DNA of 64,000 nucleotides from Elysia chlorotica (taxonomy: Eukaryota; Mollusca; Gastropoda; Plakobranchidae), in contig RQTK01001034.1 of assembly GCA_003991915.1 (NCBI GenBank), positions 5,992 through 69,991 of the forward strand, given 5' to 3'. The notes below the pieces were generated by a model. The model saw nothing but the letters and a program-made list of their open reading frames with translations, had not been told where the DNA came from and did no database searches. Both the position numbers and the translations under genes were made by a program. This document shows positions 21,970-62,699 of the stretch, piece after piece. The number at the start of each line of letters is the position of its first letter. Position 1 is the stretch's first letter.

Positions 21970-23494
21970 AATGCATGTCAATCACTCCCTCAATTGATTT
22001 TTATCAGACCCAGTCTGTACATGAGCGTTCTTTACAAACCATTGCATTGCGTACCTTACAGTTACAAACCACAGGCACAGTCATTCGGCTACTTTCAATT
22101 CATCTCACGGACAGACTACTGACTAGTCTAGCCCTTTAAAAATGCTGCATCGAGGAAATCTGCTTGGAAACAGAATGCGAGACTGTGATACAGCAATGAG
22201 GTTACTTTCCATTTACTCATTATGCCCTTTAAAAAAAAACTCCAAAAAAACGTAAGAACCTGTCCGCTTTAGAAACCTCTTTTTGTGCCTCCCAAGGGGC
22301 GCATTCTTAGGCTTGATTGAAACAAAAATTCATAAGCAAAAAAATCCCCAATGACAATCCTTAAAAAATTGTTTTTTTTTAAAATACGGAACAGATGATG
22401 TTACAGAATTTTGAAGCCAGCTCTTTGTCTTATTTATTTTCATGTATATATGCTTAGCTTTTTTATTTATTTTTTTGCTTAGGGGATACTTTTCTCCAAT
22501 CATTGAAAGATGGACATGTACCTGTCTGTTTTTTTTAGGAAAATTTTAAATATTGTTCCCAGTGACTTTTTGCTAAGAAAAAGATCCTTTAATCCTACTT
22601 TTATGATCAACAAAAGATTTCATTGTGTATTTAAAATCAACATTCTCTCTTGTGATATTACATGCAACTATGGGCTGTCTTACACTGGCAAAACACCCAC
22701 TAAAAAATAATACATTAATCTTCTAACAACATTTTCTTAAATAACACAAACATATACAGTTAGAAACAGAAAAAAACATTCTCTCAAACCTTGTTGTCTC
22801 TTGTGTGTTTGGTCTTAATTCGGTTATGACTTAGACCAACAATAACTGTGATGTTCATGATTTGCTTTAATCATGTCCTTTGTAATGCTTCATAGCTTTT
22901 ATCTGCAGTAGTGACGCTTCATAGATCTGCCAATTTTAACATTAAATCGCTATCTGACATTTGGTGATAGTAGCAAATATATGTTTATTCTGTATTTAAT
23001 TATTAAGTAGCCCATAAAAGTATGATTTTGTCTATGTTTAATAACAAACACATTAAACGAATTATTCGAACATTTTAAAAAATATGTTTCAATTCTGATG
23101 TAGAATAAGTTACACAAATCATATGTAGAAGTATACCAGTACATAATTTGTTATCTGCAAAAAGTTAATGATTTCAATATTTATGCAACTTATTTTATGA
23201 AGTCATTATCATTTAAGCTCTAATTCATATAATTTATTGATTCAGCTCTCAGTTTTTTTAATGTGAGTTAACATCAAAATCTGTGTTTGTTACTTGAGTA
23301 TGAGGCGTCTACGTTTAAAATTACAAGAGTAATGATGTAACATATGAATGTTGTGGGTTGTTAGTGAAACTTTTGTGAAGCATACCATCACTGTATCTAT
23401 CATGTGGTCTGTGTTGGTCAATCCTTAAAAAAAATATGCAGTATCTTTCATGAACTTATTATTATTATTATAATTATAATAATAATAATGATAA

Positions 23495-23527
<33 letters not shown>

Positions 23528-26500
23528 CATCATCATCTAATAAATATAGCTATATCATTCTTTTCTGAATATTTTAACAGATCTTTACATTATAAATATT
23601 CCTCTTTTTAAGTTTTTAAAGATTTTGAAAAACAACTTTTATGTTAATTTTGCAGCAAACCTTGACCTTGTCTTTCAAACCTATGATGCATTGTCAGACA
23701 ATTTATTCTTATTTGGGTGTTGGTAAAATTTGTGGGCTAAGAATAACACAGTTATTACATGTAATACAGAACTAGAAAGGTATAACCTTGGTATGCTCGG
23801 ATCACACAATGTATAGTGTTTTCTTTTATAAATTCACAAGCTGGTCTATTTATTTTAAAAGTTATCTCACCAAATGTTTTACGGACAGTAGAAACCTTTT
23901 ACACTTAAGTTGGACAAATCAAAACAAGTATTTAACATAAAAGAGTAATTAGTGCCACTATGTCTTTACCACCTACAATATTATATTCTTTTAACTGAAA
24001 AATTGTATCAACCAAAACAAGACAGCTTAGTCTCTGAAATGTGGGTTACAGGTTTTTTTTGTATTTGAATCAATGATGTGTGGCTAATTTATTTTGAATG
24101 CAGAGATAGTTTTAACTACAGCTGTATTTAAGTGTTTTTAATCAATCCATTTTGCCACTTTTGGGAAAGCTGTCAGTGCTATAACTTCAGATATACAGCT
24201 ATTGTAACATCCATTAATTCATAAAATTTACATCAAACACCTGAGAGAACAAGTTAGTACCAAATATTTTATACATCAAACAATTTTGTGCACATTCTGT
24301 TTTGAAGAAATAAGAGTGTGTTTTGTGTGTTAGAAAAAGTCAAAGTCATGCTTATCTAAAATTGATGATGTGAAAAAGTATTCTTGAATATTAATGTTTT
24401 TTTGTTTATGATGTGATGTATATGTATAATAAAGGCACACCTTTGAATTGACAGATTTCTTTAGGCAGATGTAGATGGTACAGCTAATCCCGTCCTTTAG
24501 CCTGTCAATGCAAGATGTCATCCTGTAACATCAGCCTGAGCTGTGACGTATCTTCTCTTAAGTTTTATAATAATGGCAATGAAGGATTTTATCGTCGGTT
24601 GTATCAATTACACATAAGCGATTCCCTAAGTTGCCATTCTTGTACACTGAATTGTATCTGTCCATGACAGGTTAATAATAACAATTGATTTCTAAGTTAG
24701 TTGGAAACCTTAGAATCTGTCAAAACATGACAGTTTGCAGCAAAAGTCTTTCAGTTTCACACAATGATCCCTAGCCTTTGATGATTGTCTTTTCTTTAAA
24801 TTTCCTCACAAGCCACTACAACTTTCAGTCCAGACATGCCTTTTTTTATTGTAAGAAAGCTTCTCTTGGGATAAACGGACAAACTGTTGAAGGGATGTCT
24901 CTTGACACGGTAATTAGGTTTAATATTGCAACAACAACCAAATATGCCTGGACAACAAATAGAACTCGTGAGTCAGACAGTAATAATGCTATCTAGCACA
25001 AGAAGTACTCGGATTTATGCTGTCTTGTAAAAAAAAAAATATATTATATTTCATATTTTACACTTCCCTTACACCATGACTTTTCAACTGATTTTTTTCT
25101 TTATTGATCTTATGATAACTTTAGATAAGAAAAAAAAAAGGCTTAGATTGATGCTCCAAATACATTCATTTATCAGCTGACCAATAAAAAGTATAAAACA
25201 AATATCCCTCACAAAACTGTTGTTTTTTTTTGGTCATTTTTGTATTTATTCTGATTAAAATCTAAAGATACACCAAACGTTTCTCTTGATTTGTGTTATA
25301 CAGTCTAAGGGCAGTTCTCAAATTCTGATTTAATGGAGAAAATTATATAAAGTGGAATGACCATGTTTGATAAATTTAAAGTAAAATTGGTCCCATACTC
25401 TATGACAGAGAGTTGGGAACAAATTTTTAGTACCCTCGTTGTACTAGACAAAAAGCATTGTGAGGTAGATTGCCATCACTTTCCTTGGGTGACTTATTTT
25501 TCAAGTTTTTTGCAGTATTTCTTGCACTGCTTCTCTACTTTTATTGCCATGTGTTTTCCATATCAACATCTTTTATGACAAAGTGTTAGCTTCTTCTTGA
25601 CCAGAATTTATTTCTAGTAATATCTTCTCTACTAGTATACAAAAAACACACACACAAATTACTAATAATTCATGGAAACAATTCTCAGTCCAGCACAAAA
25701 CAAAACCAAACAAAAGTTTGGTGCAACAAAGCATCAAAGCATATTATAAATATGAACGTAATTCAACAAATCAAATTGATTTCACTGTTTTTTAATTATT
25801 TTTAACACTTAACTAAATTCAATGTATTAGAAAGCTAAACAAAATACAATATTACAAGCTCATTACTCCAATGCTTTGGTTGAGGCTTTACTTTCATTAA
25901 ACCTGTTTGGAAACTGTGTATCAAGCTAAACATTTACAAAGCAATTCAGAAAACAAGAAACAAACTAATGTCATGAAACATTAGTTATACCGTTTCTCTT
26001 TTTTCATTGATTGCTTACTTCTAGGTAAGGTGTAACTGGCATTCCGTCCTGGTGCATTTTTAATTTTGAAAAATTAGCTTTTGAAAGAAAGTGAATTCTT
26101 CTACCTTGCATCCTTAAAAAAAAACAACTTGTTTCTTTTGTGTTTTTTTTTAACAAGAGATCAACATTGATTTCAAGCTAAAAGCCATATTAAAAAGCCC
26201 ATTGAAAAAAACCAAAGTACTGGCACCACAAGCACATTTCCCATAAAAATTCAGTAAAAAAAGATTATAAAGATGCTTTTAAATAGTAACATAATTCTAT
26301 AACAAAACATTGCAATCACATCTTTCATGTGCCAAGCTCATTAGACTAGATCCAATTTACATGCCACGTCTTTTCATAAAAATACATCCTGTGTGGCATC
26401 CATTAAACTTTATCGAGTCATGAAAGTTTCTAGGTTTTCATGAGGCTATGCAGTGATGGACCCCGAGAGCAGGATACTAGAGAATTGGCCACTCACATCA

Positions 26501-27040
26501 TACTGCCACCAATCCAGTGGGTGCTTTTAGAGCTATTTATTCCGTACCTAGTATGTGATATAGATCACAAAGAGGTGAAACCATCTCGTCCGCCCAATAT
26601 CCCTCTCTTAAAGCTCCAACGATTTTATGACACTTTCCAATGCTCATCTGATAAGCAAAATTATTGATCAAATAAAAAAAAAAATACAAAAAAGACGAAA
26701 TTTTGTTTGTTTATATTTAGGCATTTAAATGTTTTACTTTCATTTAAACAGATACTTAACATCTATGCAATTTGTTTAAAAACTATGGCTTTTTAACCAC
26801 AAAAAATGCTATATAATCAACAAAATATGAGAGACTAACAGTTACAGACAAACCTTTCTTATGTATCAACTTAACCTTAATCTTTTTAGAACACTTAACT
26901 TAAAAAAAACAACCATTGTAATGTTTGTTCTCTGTTTGGATGCTCTAATCGAAGCTATATTTCTAATTTTTTCTTCAATGCTGCCAATCTGAATCTTAGT
27001 AAACCATACTTTTACAAAATATTTTGAGATTCACAGCTTG
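21970..27040. other. Intergenic region, no gene seen
   Basis: AT-rich. It contains an (ATT)n/(ATC)n simple repeat at about 23458-23536 and scattered A- and T-runs. No open frame with protein-like composition. AATAAA on the minus strand (about 26530) could serve CDC5L, but this is a weak call. Confidence 0.5.
23458..23536. repeat. (ATT)n / (ATC)n microsatellite
   Basis: TTATTATTATT and ATTATTATCATCATCAT runs with short interruptions. Confidence 0.9.
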
Positions 27041-27043
27041 AAT

Positions 27044-54290
<27,247 letters not shown>

Positions 54291-54600
54291 TTTGCTAGTT
54301 TGTTGGAATTTCCCCTCAGATATTCGGACTCTTCTAAAATTTGTTTTGAACCAGTCTGCAGGTGAATGTTGATCGTCTCCGTTTTGTTCCGAGTCTTCGA
54401 CTCTCTCTGATTTGAAGAGATCTTTAGGCCTACCAAAAATAAATTCTACTTCCTTTATGTTATGAGAAGCACCAAGAGTCGATACAAAGTTGTGAAAATT
54501 AAATCTTATTCCTCGACCTAATGTTAGTGACTCGGCGCAGTATAAGAATGGCAACTCGGCGTTATTTCCTCTTTGCAAGGGTTACGTCCGTATGGAGGCT
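54291..54600 (-). promoter_or_regulatory. CDC5L 5' UTR and likely promoter-proximal region
   Basis: Sequence just upstream of the conserved start. An in-frame ATG at 54578 would add 96 codons (MQRGNNAELPFLYCAESLTL to SEGKFQQTSK) with no stop. No TATA box recognised; transcription start not located. Confidence 0.4.
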
Positions 54601-56180
54601 TGGTATATTACTTGAAAAGACATAGTGATTTAATATTATTCCATATTGGAGAAAAAATAAGTAGACATTACATTTTCTAACATTTCTGATGTTTAAGCAA
54701 CTAAAATTTTGAAAAAGGTCTTATTAAGCCTTATATATGGGCATATTCTTTTTCTTAGCTCGTTCATAGAGTATTATTATTATTATTAAAAAGTGTTCTC
54801 TATAGAGGGAGGGAGAGAATTCTCTCCCTCTCTCCGGGTTTAACGTCTCCTAGGTTCCCCTGGGGGGTCCTATACGGCGACAGGCGGCGTTGACAGAAGA
54901 CAAAAGCTCAAGAGGAAGGCAAGACATGATAGATCCTATGCTTGCTCATTCTATTACTATGAGGCTAGTCCTCTAATGTATGGGGTTCCCTAATTTTTGG
55001 GGTTCTAAAGTGGAAAGGGGGGATAGGCTGAGACAGACAAGACAAACCTTCCCTTCTACGCTGGGGGGACGGGCAAGGCTAGGCATTTAAATTTTTTTTT
55101 ATGAGTGAGGCAGGAGATAGATAGTTAAAACCGGGGATATTACCCTATTGGTGTTCTAATTTAGTATTGTTCCCCCATTCCCTTTTTTTTTTTTACAAAC
55201 ACAAAAAAAAAAAAAACCAAACCAATCACAACCATAATATTGTCTCTATTGTTGCGACTACAGTTAACTATTACTTTCCCAACAATCATCATTATCACAG
55301 TTACCAGTATTATTATTACAACCACCACCATCACTACCACTACTACTATTACTATTATTACCATTACTACGATTACCACCACTACTACTACCATTTATGT
55401 CTTTCTTGTGCTGTTGAACGAAAATCATCTAAATGCAACTTATTTTTGAGTTGAAGTGTGTCTACACGGTTTGGGGTATGCAAACTTGCCCTTAACTTAT
55501 GTTGAGAAAGGGTTTGCAGGAAAACACGCACACAGCGTTAAAAGTTTCCAACTTTATTTAATTACCACCATCACAAAAACCGGCGCAGGGCAAGTTCAGC
55601 ACATTGGAAACGTATTTAGAAATTAATTTCAAGAAATTTCAAACTTTCAGAAAAGAGACAATATCTGATCTCACATCAAAGAAGTTTGATCTCTGGTGTA
55701 ACCAGTGGGTACGCTTGATCATCTTATAAGCCAAGATCGTATAAATAACCTCAGTGACTGGTCTCTGTCATGTTTCATCATGGGCACCATCAAATAGCTG
55801 TTACTGTGCTGACTTTCAGTAAACACAAATTATTACTTTAAATCCATGTTAGTACTGTCTTAATGAGGTGTGTACTGTTAGCAACGTTGAAAGAGGGAAT
55901 CGCCTGTCTAACCTCAATAATAAATAGTTATTATGTATTTTTTATAGAAGGACCTAAATACAAGTTCAATATAATGATATAAGCAATAAAATAATGTCAA
56001 CATTCTCTTAGGTTTATGATAACTTTAAGACTGTTAAAGACTAAACTGGGTCTATTAGGTGTCTTAAAACATCTTATGTTTCTAGTTGCTAAATCGGCAG
56101 GACATGTTTACTTTAACTAGGGATAAGGACGGTATCAATGATCAATATCTTTGGTCAGAGAAAATGAACCTCTCTCATTT
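54600..56180. other. Gene-free stretch upstream of CDC5L
   Basis: Holds an ATT repeat near 54776, an inverted GAGGGAGGGAGAGAATTCTC palindrome-like stretch at about 54807-54832 and the ACC/ACT microsatellite listed separately. No coding signal. Confidence 0.5.
55290..55395. repeat. (ACC/ACT/ATT)n trinucleotide repeat
   Basis: Irregular run of ACC, ACT and ATT triplets; it generates open frames of T/I, Y/H or V only, which are not genes. Confidence 0.9.
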
Positions 56181-56204
56181 GTTAACGTCCATAGTCTCTT
56201 ATGT

Positions 56205-56305
56205 CTTAAGAAAATATAACACGCGTCTAACAGAGCGGGAATTGAACTAGGACCTCATGCATCGAAAGACGACCCTCTTAACTCCAGCGCCACCACGCTC
56301 TCGAA
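56205..56305 (-). repeat. tRNA-like SINE head
   Basis: On the minus strand: GGTGGCGCTGGAGTTAAG (A-box-like TGGCGCTGGAG) and 45 bp later AGTTCAATTCCCGC (B-box-like), the spacing of an internal pol III promoter. Not a folded functional tRNA. A different family from the 5105 SINE. Confidence 0.5.
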
Positions 56306-56989
56306 TATGGAAATATAATTGTGTATTGCCCTCAGTTAAGTTTATATATATTACCACACTGTCCAAAATATAGCATTGCTTATTTCCAGCCTGTAACGTT
56401 CATGACTCTCATGATGATATGTGAGAGGTGCATTGAAATGCGAAAAAACAGTTTCAAACTTGCAGGTGCGGTGACTACAGACACACATCGTTAAATGTTC
56501 AAACTTTTACTAATTGAAGCCATTAAAATCAACAGGCAGAGCAATTCTAAATGAAACTAGGGAGAAGAAAAGTTATTACGATTTATTAACTAGAACAACT
56601 AGTACTAGGAGCGCCCTGTGCTCTGATTGACCAGTCATGCGACCCAATCACAATCTAACAGAAACAAACTCAAGCCAATAAAGACTGTTTTAAAGTATCG
56701 AGCACAAAGACACACATGTAATACCGTAGGCCTTTAGATTTGAGAGAGAAAAAATATCGAACGGCAAAAAGAATAAGACATAAATAAATAAATAAACCCA
56801 TGGCTCACTTTCACCCCCCCCCCCGCCTATCCCAGGAAAACTTAAAAATACAAGAGCTAATACAGTAAAAAAAAAACGAATATAAAGAAGCGTACTGATG
56901 ATCTACTCAAAATAAAACGTAGGGTTAAAAGCACGCAAGGAGCCTAATGTTCCTCTTAGACTATTGGGTCGGGTGATATTCCACAGGGC

Positions 56990-58300
56990 CTCCCTCGACG
57001 CTACAAGTAGTACCTCCTACACCGTCTGGCAAGTCAAAGGAACCAGGAACCACGACACACCACACACGGTTGTGGATCTCTCCTAAAGACACGCACTGAG
57101 GTGGTTTGTTGTTCCGTTGGATTTACAAAATGGATCCGGGTAGTCTCAAGGCACCAACAGCACTGGAACCTATTCTGTTATTGTTGTGCCCAAACGGATG
57201 AGAACGGAGAATGACCAGGTCTCCCTGCTTCACAGTAATGTTATAAGTCCCACAATGTCGATATTGTCTTCAGCTGCGAGCTCCAAACTTTCCGAGACCC
57301 TGTGGCGAAGGTGTTCCCAGATATCTATGTGCTGTTGAACCGTGGGCTCTTTCGGATTACCCAATTGCACATCGAGGGCTGAATAGGAGGATGGTCGCCT
57401 ATTAAGAAGAATGGAGAGGACCATGATCGCTGCGGTGTTGTAGCTATTTCAGCTTAATGTCCATAGCACCTTGTCCTGCGTGGTAGATTTGAACCTTCAC
57501 AGACACCATTACCCGTTAGATGGTAAGGGGTGGTACGGGACTTGCAGATGCTATAGTGGTGGCAAAGCAGCCCGACCAGGCGTGACTTGAAGCTGCGACC
57601 ATGTTCTGAACGGTGTTGGGCAGACGCTCCAGAGTTGAAGATACAATAAATTGTCGATCTGCTACTTCACGTCCTTGAAGAGCGCTCATTTCGTTTACAC
57701 GGCTGTCATTACAAAAACGTTTTCGTACCCATCTTTGGACATCTCCAGACGTGCAGAGCATTATGTCAACTATTTCTAACGGAACGTGAACGACACGAAT
57801 CATTTTTCTTCAGTGGGGCGTTGGATGAACCGGCACAACAGAAAGTCCTTGATTTGCAATCTGTGAAAGTGTCTCTAGATTCCTCGACCAAAAGAAGTCA
57901 GCCGACGTCTTTTAATCGCTGGTAGTGGAGACCCCTCTCTGTGGATTGCCGAATCAGCGAGAGATCACCCGCTAAGGCGTTGAGACACTCGTCAATGGCG
58001 ATGGCGGCAGCAAAAAAGGAGTCTTCTATGTGGGACTGCACTTCCTGAAGAATGTGGAGAGGAATGCGGTGGCACGGCTTATAGATGGGGAAATCCGTGA
58101 AGCGGGTATTCCTATGCTGGACGGTTCGCTTGAGCACAGTGCATCGTTAATCCAAGTAAACCCATCACAGTGTCGCCTGAGTTGGTTCATCAATCCCTCT
58201 TCTCCTCTTCAGGAAGATCATCTGGTAGCCTGTGTCAACTGAAGTCGGGCTTAGGCATTTTACCGTCTGCTTGTCCCGCCAGATCTACTGTGCAAAGAGT
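56990..58300 (-). pseudogene. Ty3/Gypsy retrotransposon pol relic
   Basis: Fragments on the minus strand in pol order. LPDDLPEEEKRGLMNQL (about 58230) is the pre-RT spacer. LKRTVQHRNTRFTDFPIYKP and RIPLHILQEVQSHIED (58137-57990) match the RT start VQHxIxTGDxxPIxxPPxRIP. TSGDVQRWVRKR (about 57740) and QFIVSSTLERLP match integrase HHCC and core starts. NRRPSSYSALDVQLGNP to LRHRVSESLELA (57424-57250) and GDLVILRSHPFG-like residues match the integrase end. Frameshifts and large internal deletions; no LTRs found. Confidence 0.65.
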
Positions 58301-58619
58301 GGTGACAACCTCGGACACAACTCCGGTGGAGGTTTTGAGTGGGGTGGTGATGTTACTTTTTACGGCTTGTGACAAGAATCTTCACCCTCCTTGTCTATAA
58401 GGTGGTGGTGATGCGAAAACATTTGTTTTCCATGGTGACTCAATAAAACATTGATGATTGGTCCCTGTTGAAGTGAAAACTAGCGCCCCTCGGGCCGGGA
58501 TTGACGTACGCCACTGGCAGATGCCTAGTCGGGATATGTGACAAGTCCAATCTTTTTCATCTGGTGCGGGACGTTTATTCCGCGGATATATTCATTCGAC
58601 GAACTCGTGAAGACAAACA

Positions 58620-59680
58620 TATCCTGATAAGACTTCATCACCGACTTTGACGTCTAATATGAGGTAGTCGGTATAGGGAATGAAATTGAACCAGCCAAGT
58701 TTGGGACACAGGCTGATGAAGTCGGGGCCTCAACGCCATACGTGGTATCTCTCCAACATTGAAGCAGGATTTGCTCGTGGGGCAAACCGTCTGGATGGAG
58801 AGAACAGGCCCATCTGTTCCAGGTTCAAACACGGTTGTACATTATCAAAGGAGGAGGCCGATGAAACTTGCGGCTTTCCCATGCAAACACGCACCGATGT
58901 GGTTCATTGTTACGCTAAATCACGAACGCACCAGGCTCGTCACTACAGCTCATGGTGGAGCACCAGTACGTGATCAGCGTGTTCTTGTAGCGCAGTGTTT
59001 GACCACCTTCCACGCTTCAGTTCTGAACTGAAGAGAGTCTTTGTCAGTCTTTCATCATGCATACGGAGGCTATGAGAGCCTCGACACTGAATCACTTGGC
59101 CATGGGAATCACTTCTGCATCTGCCCTTTGAAGCAGAGGGTTGTTCTAAGGTGACAACCCTGGACTCTGCTCAGAGCCTTGATATGTTTGCGTTAGTGAT
59201 TGTTGCATTAACTGGCATAGAGCAGCAACAAAGTACACTTTCACTTTGGTTTCGCCGTTTATGTCGTGATGGCTCCAGAGTCGCATCTGTAGAGATCCAT
59301 TTAACTTTTTTGCTGATTTTATTCCCATTTCAACTTCGAGATCAACACTGTGTGAGTTTGTGACGGTTTTGTCAAGGTAGGTAAATGATTTTTTTTACTT
59401 TCAAAATTTGAGCTGGTGGCTTCTGGCTTGTCAGGAGATCCAGTTGGGGGTTTGCCGGTCGCGAGTGCTGAGTCATCGGCGTAGAGCAGTTTTCTGACCC
59501 ATGTTTTCCTGGTGTGCGATCGCAGTCTTGCCGTCTGTTCTAGTGAGAAGTAGCGAAGAAAATAGCGTAGTTGACAGCACATATCTCTGGTTGGTTGAGA
59601 GGCCATGTTTTTCCTTTTCAAAAAGTATTCAAGCTCATCCGCAAGGTTGGGATATTGTGCAGTCCTTTTTTTTAACATTG
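58620..59680 (-). pseudogene. LINE RT relic with YADD box
   Basis: Minus-strand frame 59319-59678 contains VRKLLYADDSALATG, an RT catalytic box. It is followed by IKSAKKLNGSLQMRLWSHHD, NGETKVKVYFVAALCQ (59146-59328), which fits the post-RT zone IxxAxxxxxxLxxRxWxxxxLxxxTKxxVYxAxVxxxLL of RTE-like elements, and RMHDERLTKTLFSSELKRGR (about 59040). Degraded. Confidence 0.6.
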
Positions 59681-59739
59681 TCTTGAATTTTACCCTATTT
59701 GTATCCTATTCTTGAGAAAAAAACGACATTTCATTGTAT

Positions 59740-60640
59740 ACAGCTAATCTTTTCATAAGTTTGGTTGAAAGGGCATCAGTGGTTGTTGAGAGAGAAATTA
59801 TTTTCCCTGCTGCCGAGAAGATCATTCACCTGGATGTGTTTTTTTCTTCCAACTGGGCGCTTTGTAGTAAATATCTGGCAAATTTTGCTTTGCACTTCTC
59901 TAGTTTTCGTAAAAAAATGTCACGAGTTGTTAAAACAAAGTGTTGTTTTGACAAATGAAGATTTGCACACGCATTCAGTGTGTTCTGAGGGTCCTGCAAT
60001 TTCTTGCTGACTTTGTGAAAACGTACTAGCAAAATTGTCTAAAGGTGTAGCATGAAGATAAATTCCAGTGCATCCGCCTTTTGTTGCAGATTTTCGGCCA
60101 ATCATCTCGTATCATCCTTGCCATTTATACCATCTTGCTTTGCAAAGCTTCCATTTGTTGAGTATAGCTATCCTTAACAGCAGGCGTAGCTTTTGCACGC
60201 CCTTCCCACAATGTATCAGATAAATGTTGTACGACTCTTGACTCTAGTTTCAGCACTGACGCAGATAAGAAGCAGTGTTATTCATTTATGATCTAAAAGA
60301 AATTGACTGCCTCCACACATGAATCAACAGCAGCACGCCCTACAAATTAAGAGAGTCACCGGCACACGCAGTGAATTTTGCAAATGTTCTCCAAAATTCT
60401 TTGTTGGACTCCATTATAGTTGCCAGATATGTTGGCTGCCTTGTCGTATGATTTGCCTTTATATTTACTTAAATCAATTCCAATGTCATCAAAAAAGTTT
60501 ATAATCATCTCTGTCATGATATTTCCGGTGCGATCTTGAAGTTCAACAAAAAAGTAAAAACCTCTCGGTTGGAGTCCCATCTTCCGGAGATACAAATCTA
60601 ACGACGAGAGTGAGTTGGGCAACATGTGAAACATCAGGTG
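59740..60640 (-). pseudogene. hAT transposase relic (ZMYM1/DUF4371-like)
   Basis: Minus strand, in order: FVELQDRTGNIMTEMIINFF, DDIGIDLSKYKGKSYDKAAN, ISGNYNGVQQRIL (the conserved GxSYDxAxxMSGxxxGxQxxI block with a catalytic-type Asp), LSDTLWEGRAKA (LSDTRWExR block), then VSKKLQDPQNTLNACANLHL. Several stops between blocks. The 5' part is missing. Confidence 0.7.
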
Positions 60641-60659
60641 TCTAGTCTACAGATATACT

Positions 60660-62540
60660 GAAGTATCCAGCTTGTTTCATTGACAATTTTGGCACAAGGT
60701 GACAATGAAATTTATACGTGTAATTGGTTTAATCAAAAGTCGACGGGCCCTCCTGTGGTGGGAAACCGGGATAAGAGTCCTTTGGAGACACCATATGATG
60801 GTTTCGCTCCACACCAAGTAAAACTAGCTTCTTTCAGTTCGGGTGTTGCTAGTTGTATTTTGTTTACGGCATATTGTTTCTTCTTCTTCTTTCATTCCTT
60901 TCTTTTTTTTTTCTTCCCCATTCGAGGCCCATCTGTTGATAGTTTCCCCTAAGCCTGAGCTCCTCCCCCTCACAAAGAACCTGAGGCCCTGTGCTTAATG
61001 ACGCATAGCACATGGCTAAATCCGGTCCTGGGTAAGTCATAGTTGGAGCATATTCGTTAACCTGGATAAGTAGCGATTCTTCTCCAGGAGTACCCTGAGG
61101 GTCATTAGTCTGAGAACCCAGTGGGGCCTGACTCCAGCTTCTTGGCAATTGAGTTACGAATTACAAAAATGACTCCTGCTGTCCTTCGTCCTTCAGATTT
61201 TCCAATCCAGTAAAATGTGTAGTTGGCTTCCTGAAGTTGGCTTTAAGCTCCCATAAGTGTTTCATGTGGGGCTTCACTGTCGACAACTGTCATCAGCAGC
61301 TCTTGGTCAATCAGGCTGTCTTCAGTTCCGGTCGGTCGTCGCAATCAACCATGGTGCGTACTTTCCATGTCGCAACCGCCATTTTCTTTAACTTCTCCAT
61401 CTTTCTGCCGCTGAGTCAAGTCCCTGTGATCGCCGCGATTAGCCAGTCAGGTAACTGTCTGGGCATGCTTTATTTACACCCCCTTTTCTGGGGGCGTCCC
61501 CTTCCGTGGCAAGTGGTGCTTTCTCAGGGCGCTTGTATTGCTGCCTCAACCGGTTTAACCCCTGAATATTCAGTTAGGCTGCGACCACCAAATACGAAAC
61601 GCCTGTGTGCAGAGATCCCAGCTACCGAAGTTACACCCATTCGATAGCTATATGACTTTCCTGTTCCCCACCCCAAACAGAGACGCCGTGCACAGTAGGT
61701 GGCGAAGATCCCTATTCTAGAACTTGTCGATCGGCGGAATTGAGATGCCCAATGGGTCGTTGCTCATGAAAATGGTGAAGGTCGCTCCCTTACTAGTAGC
61801 CGTATAACTTATCACGTACGGCCCATTTGAATGTTAGCAGCTCCGGCTTGACAGTTGACAGGACTGTAGTTCCCCATCCGTAGCTCATGATTTCCTCAAC
61901 CCTTTTCTCGCGTAGGCCACAACACTGAGTCCCGACCCTGTCAACTGCGAACGGACTGCTCCTAGCCCTTGGAGATTTGAAGATACGAGGCTTGGTGGAG
62001 TCAGCGTATACCAGGACTGGAGCCGTTGTTAAGGCCGTCTTGTTTGGAAGCTTCCGTCCAAAAACTTACGACATTTCGTGTGTTTTTTTTTTTCATGATA
62101 ACCTGATGAATGAGCCGATATATGATGAAGTAGCCTTCCTCAAACTTACTGTAGTTTCCCACAAGACATAATGAACAGCCAAAGGAGAGCGTAGATGATT
62201 GCCCGCTTCAGCAGATCTTCCACACTTTCTGAAGATGGTGGGGATAAATTGCTTGGTTATGGGAAATCTATGTGGGGGCTTGACAGGATTGCCATTTTGT
62301 CGGGCGCATTTACAATACGCGTTGTGGTGATACATGTACCAGGTTCCGATCCGGGAAAGGGGCCACGTCTAATTTGTTTCCAATAATGCAGTTCTCCCAC
62401 GCAACAAACACAAAACGCCTGGGTACGACGTACTCGCCAACTTTGACCTCTAACACGTGATAGCCGCTGAGAGACCATCTTTAACCAGGTGAGCTGTGAT
62501 GGAAAATAATTGCTGAGCATAATGTGTACCACTCCGCTAC
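60660..62540. other. Unclassified repeat-like sequence, no gene supported
   Basis: GC-richer than the rest, with several overlapping short open frames (for example 61237-61647 plus, 60864-61148 minus) that show no recognisable domain. Sequence near 62410-62530 and 58630-58700 shares a TTTGACNTCTAA..GTGAGG/GTGATAG-type motif, so parts may belong to one old retroelement. Confidence 0.35.
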
Positions 62541-62557
62541 TCGTGTCGCACAATGTC

Positions 62558-62561
<4 letters not shown>

Positions 62562-62612
<51 letters not shown>

Positions 62613-62690
62613 CTCTCTCTAGCTGTCTCTCTTTGTCTCTCCCTCTGCCTCTGTCTCTATCTCTTTCTCTCTCTACCCCCCCTCCCCAGC
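62562..62690. repeat. (CT)n microsatellite
   Basis: About 45 bp pure CT from 62562, then imperfect CTCTGTCTCT; open frames across it (poly Ser/Leu) are artefacts. Confidence 0.95.
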
Positions 62691-62699
62691 TCTATCTTT

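Noticed and set aside
55161..55454. Poly-Val/Ile frame on the minus strand and Tyr/His- or Thr/Ile-rich frames on the plus strand
   Set aside because: Produced by the ACC/ACT/ATT trinucleotide repeat at 55290-55395.
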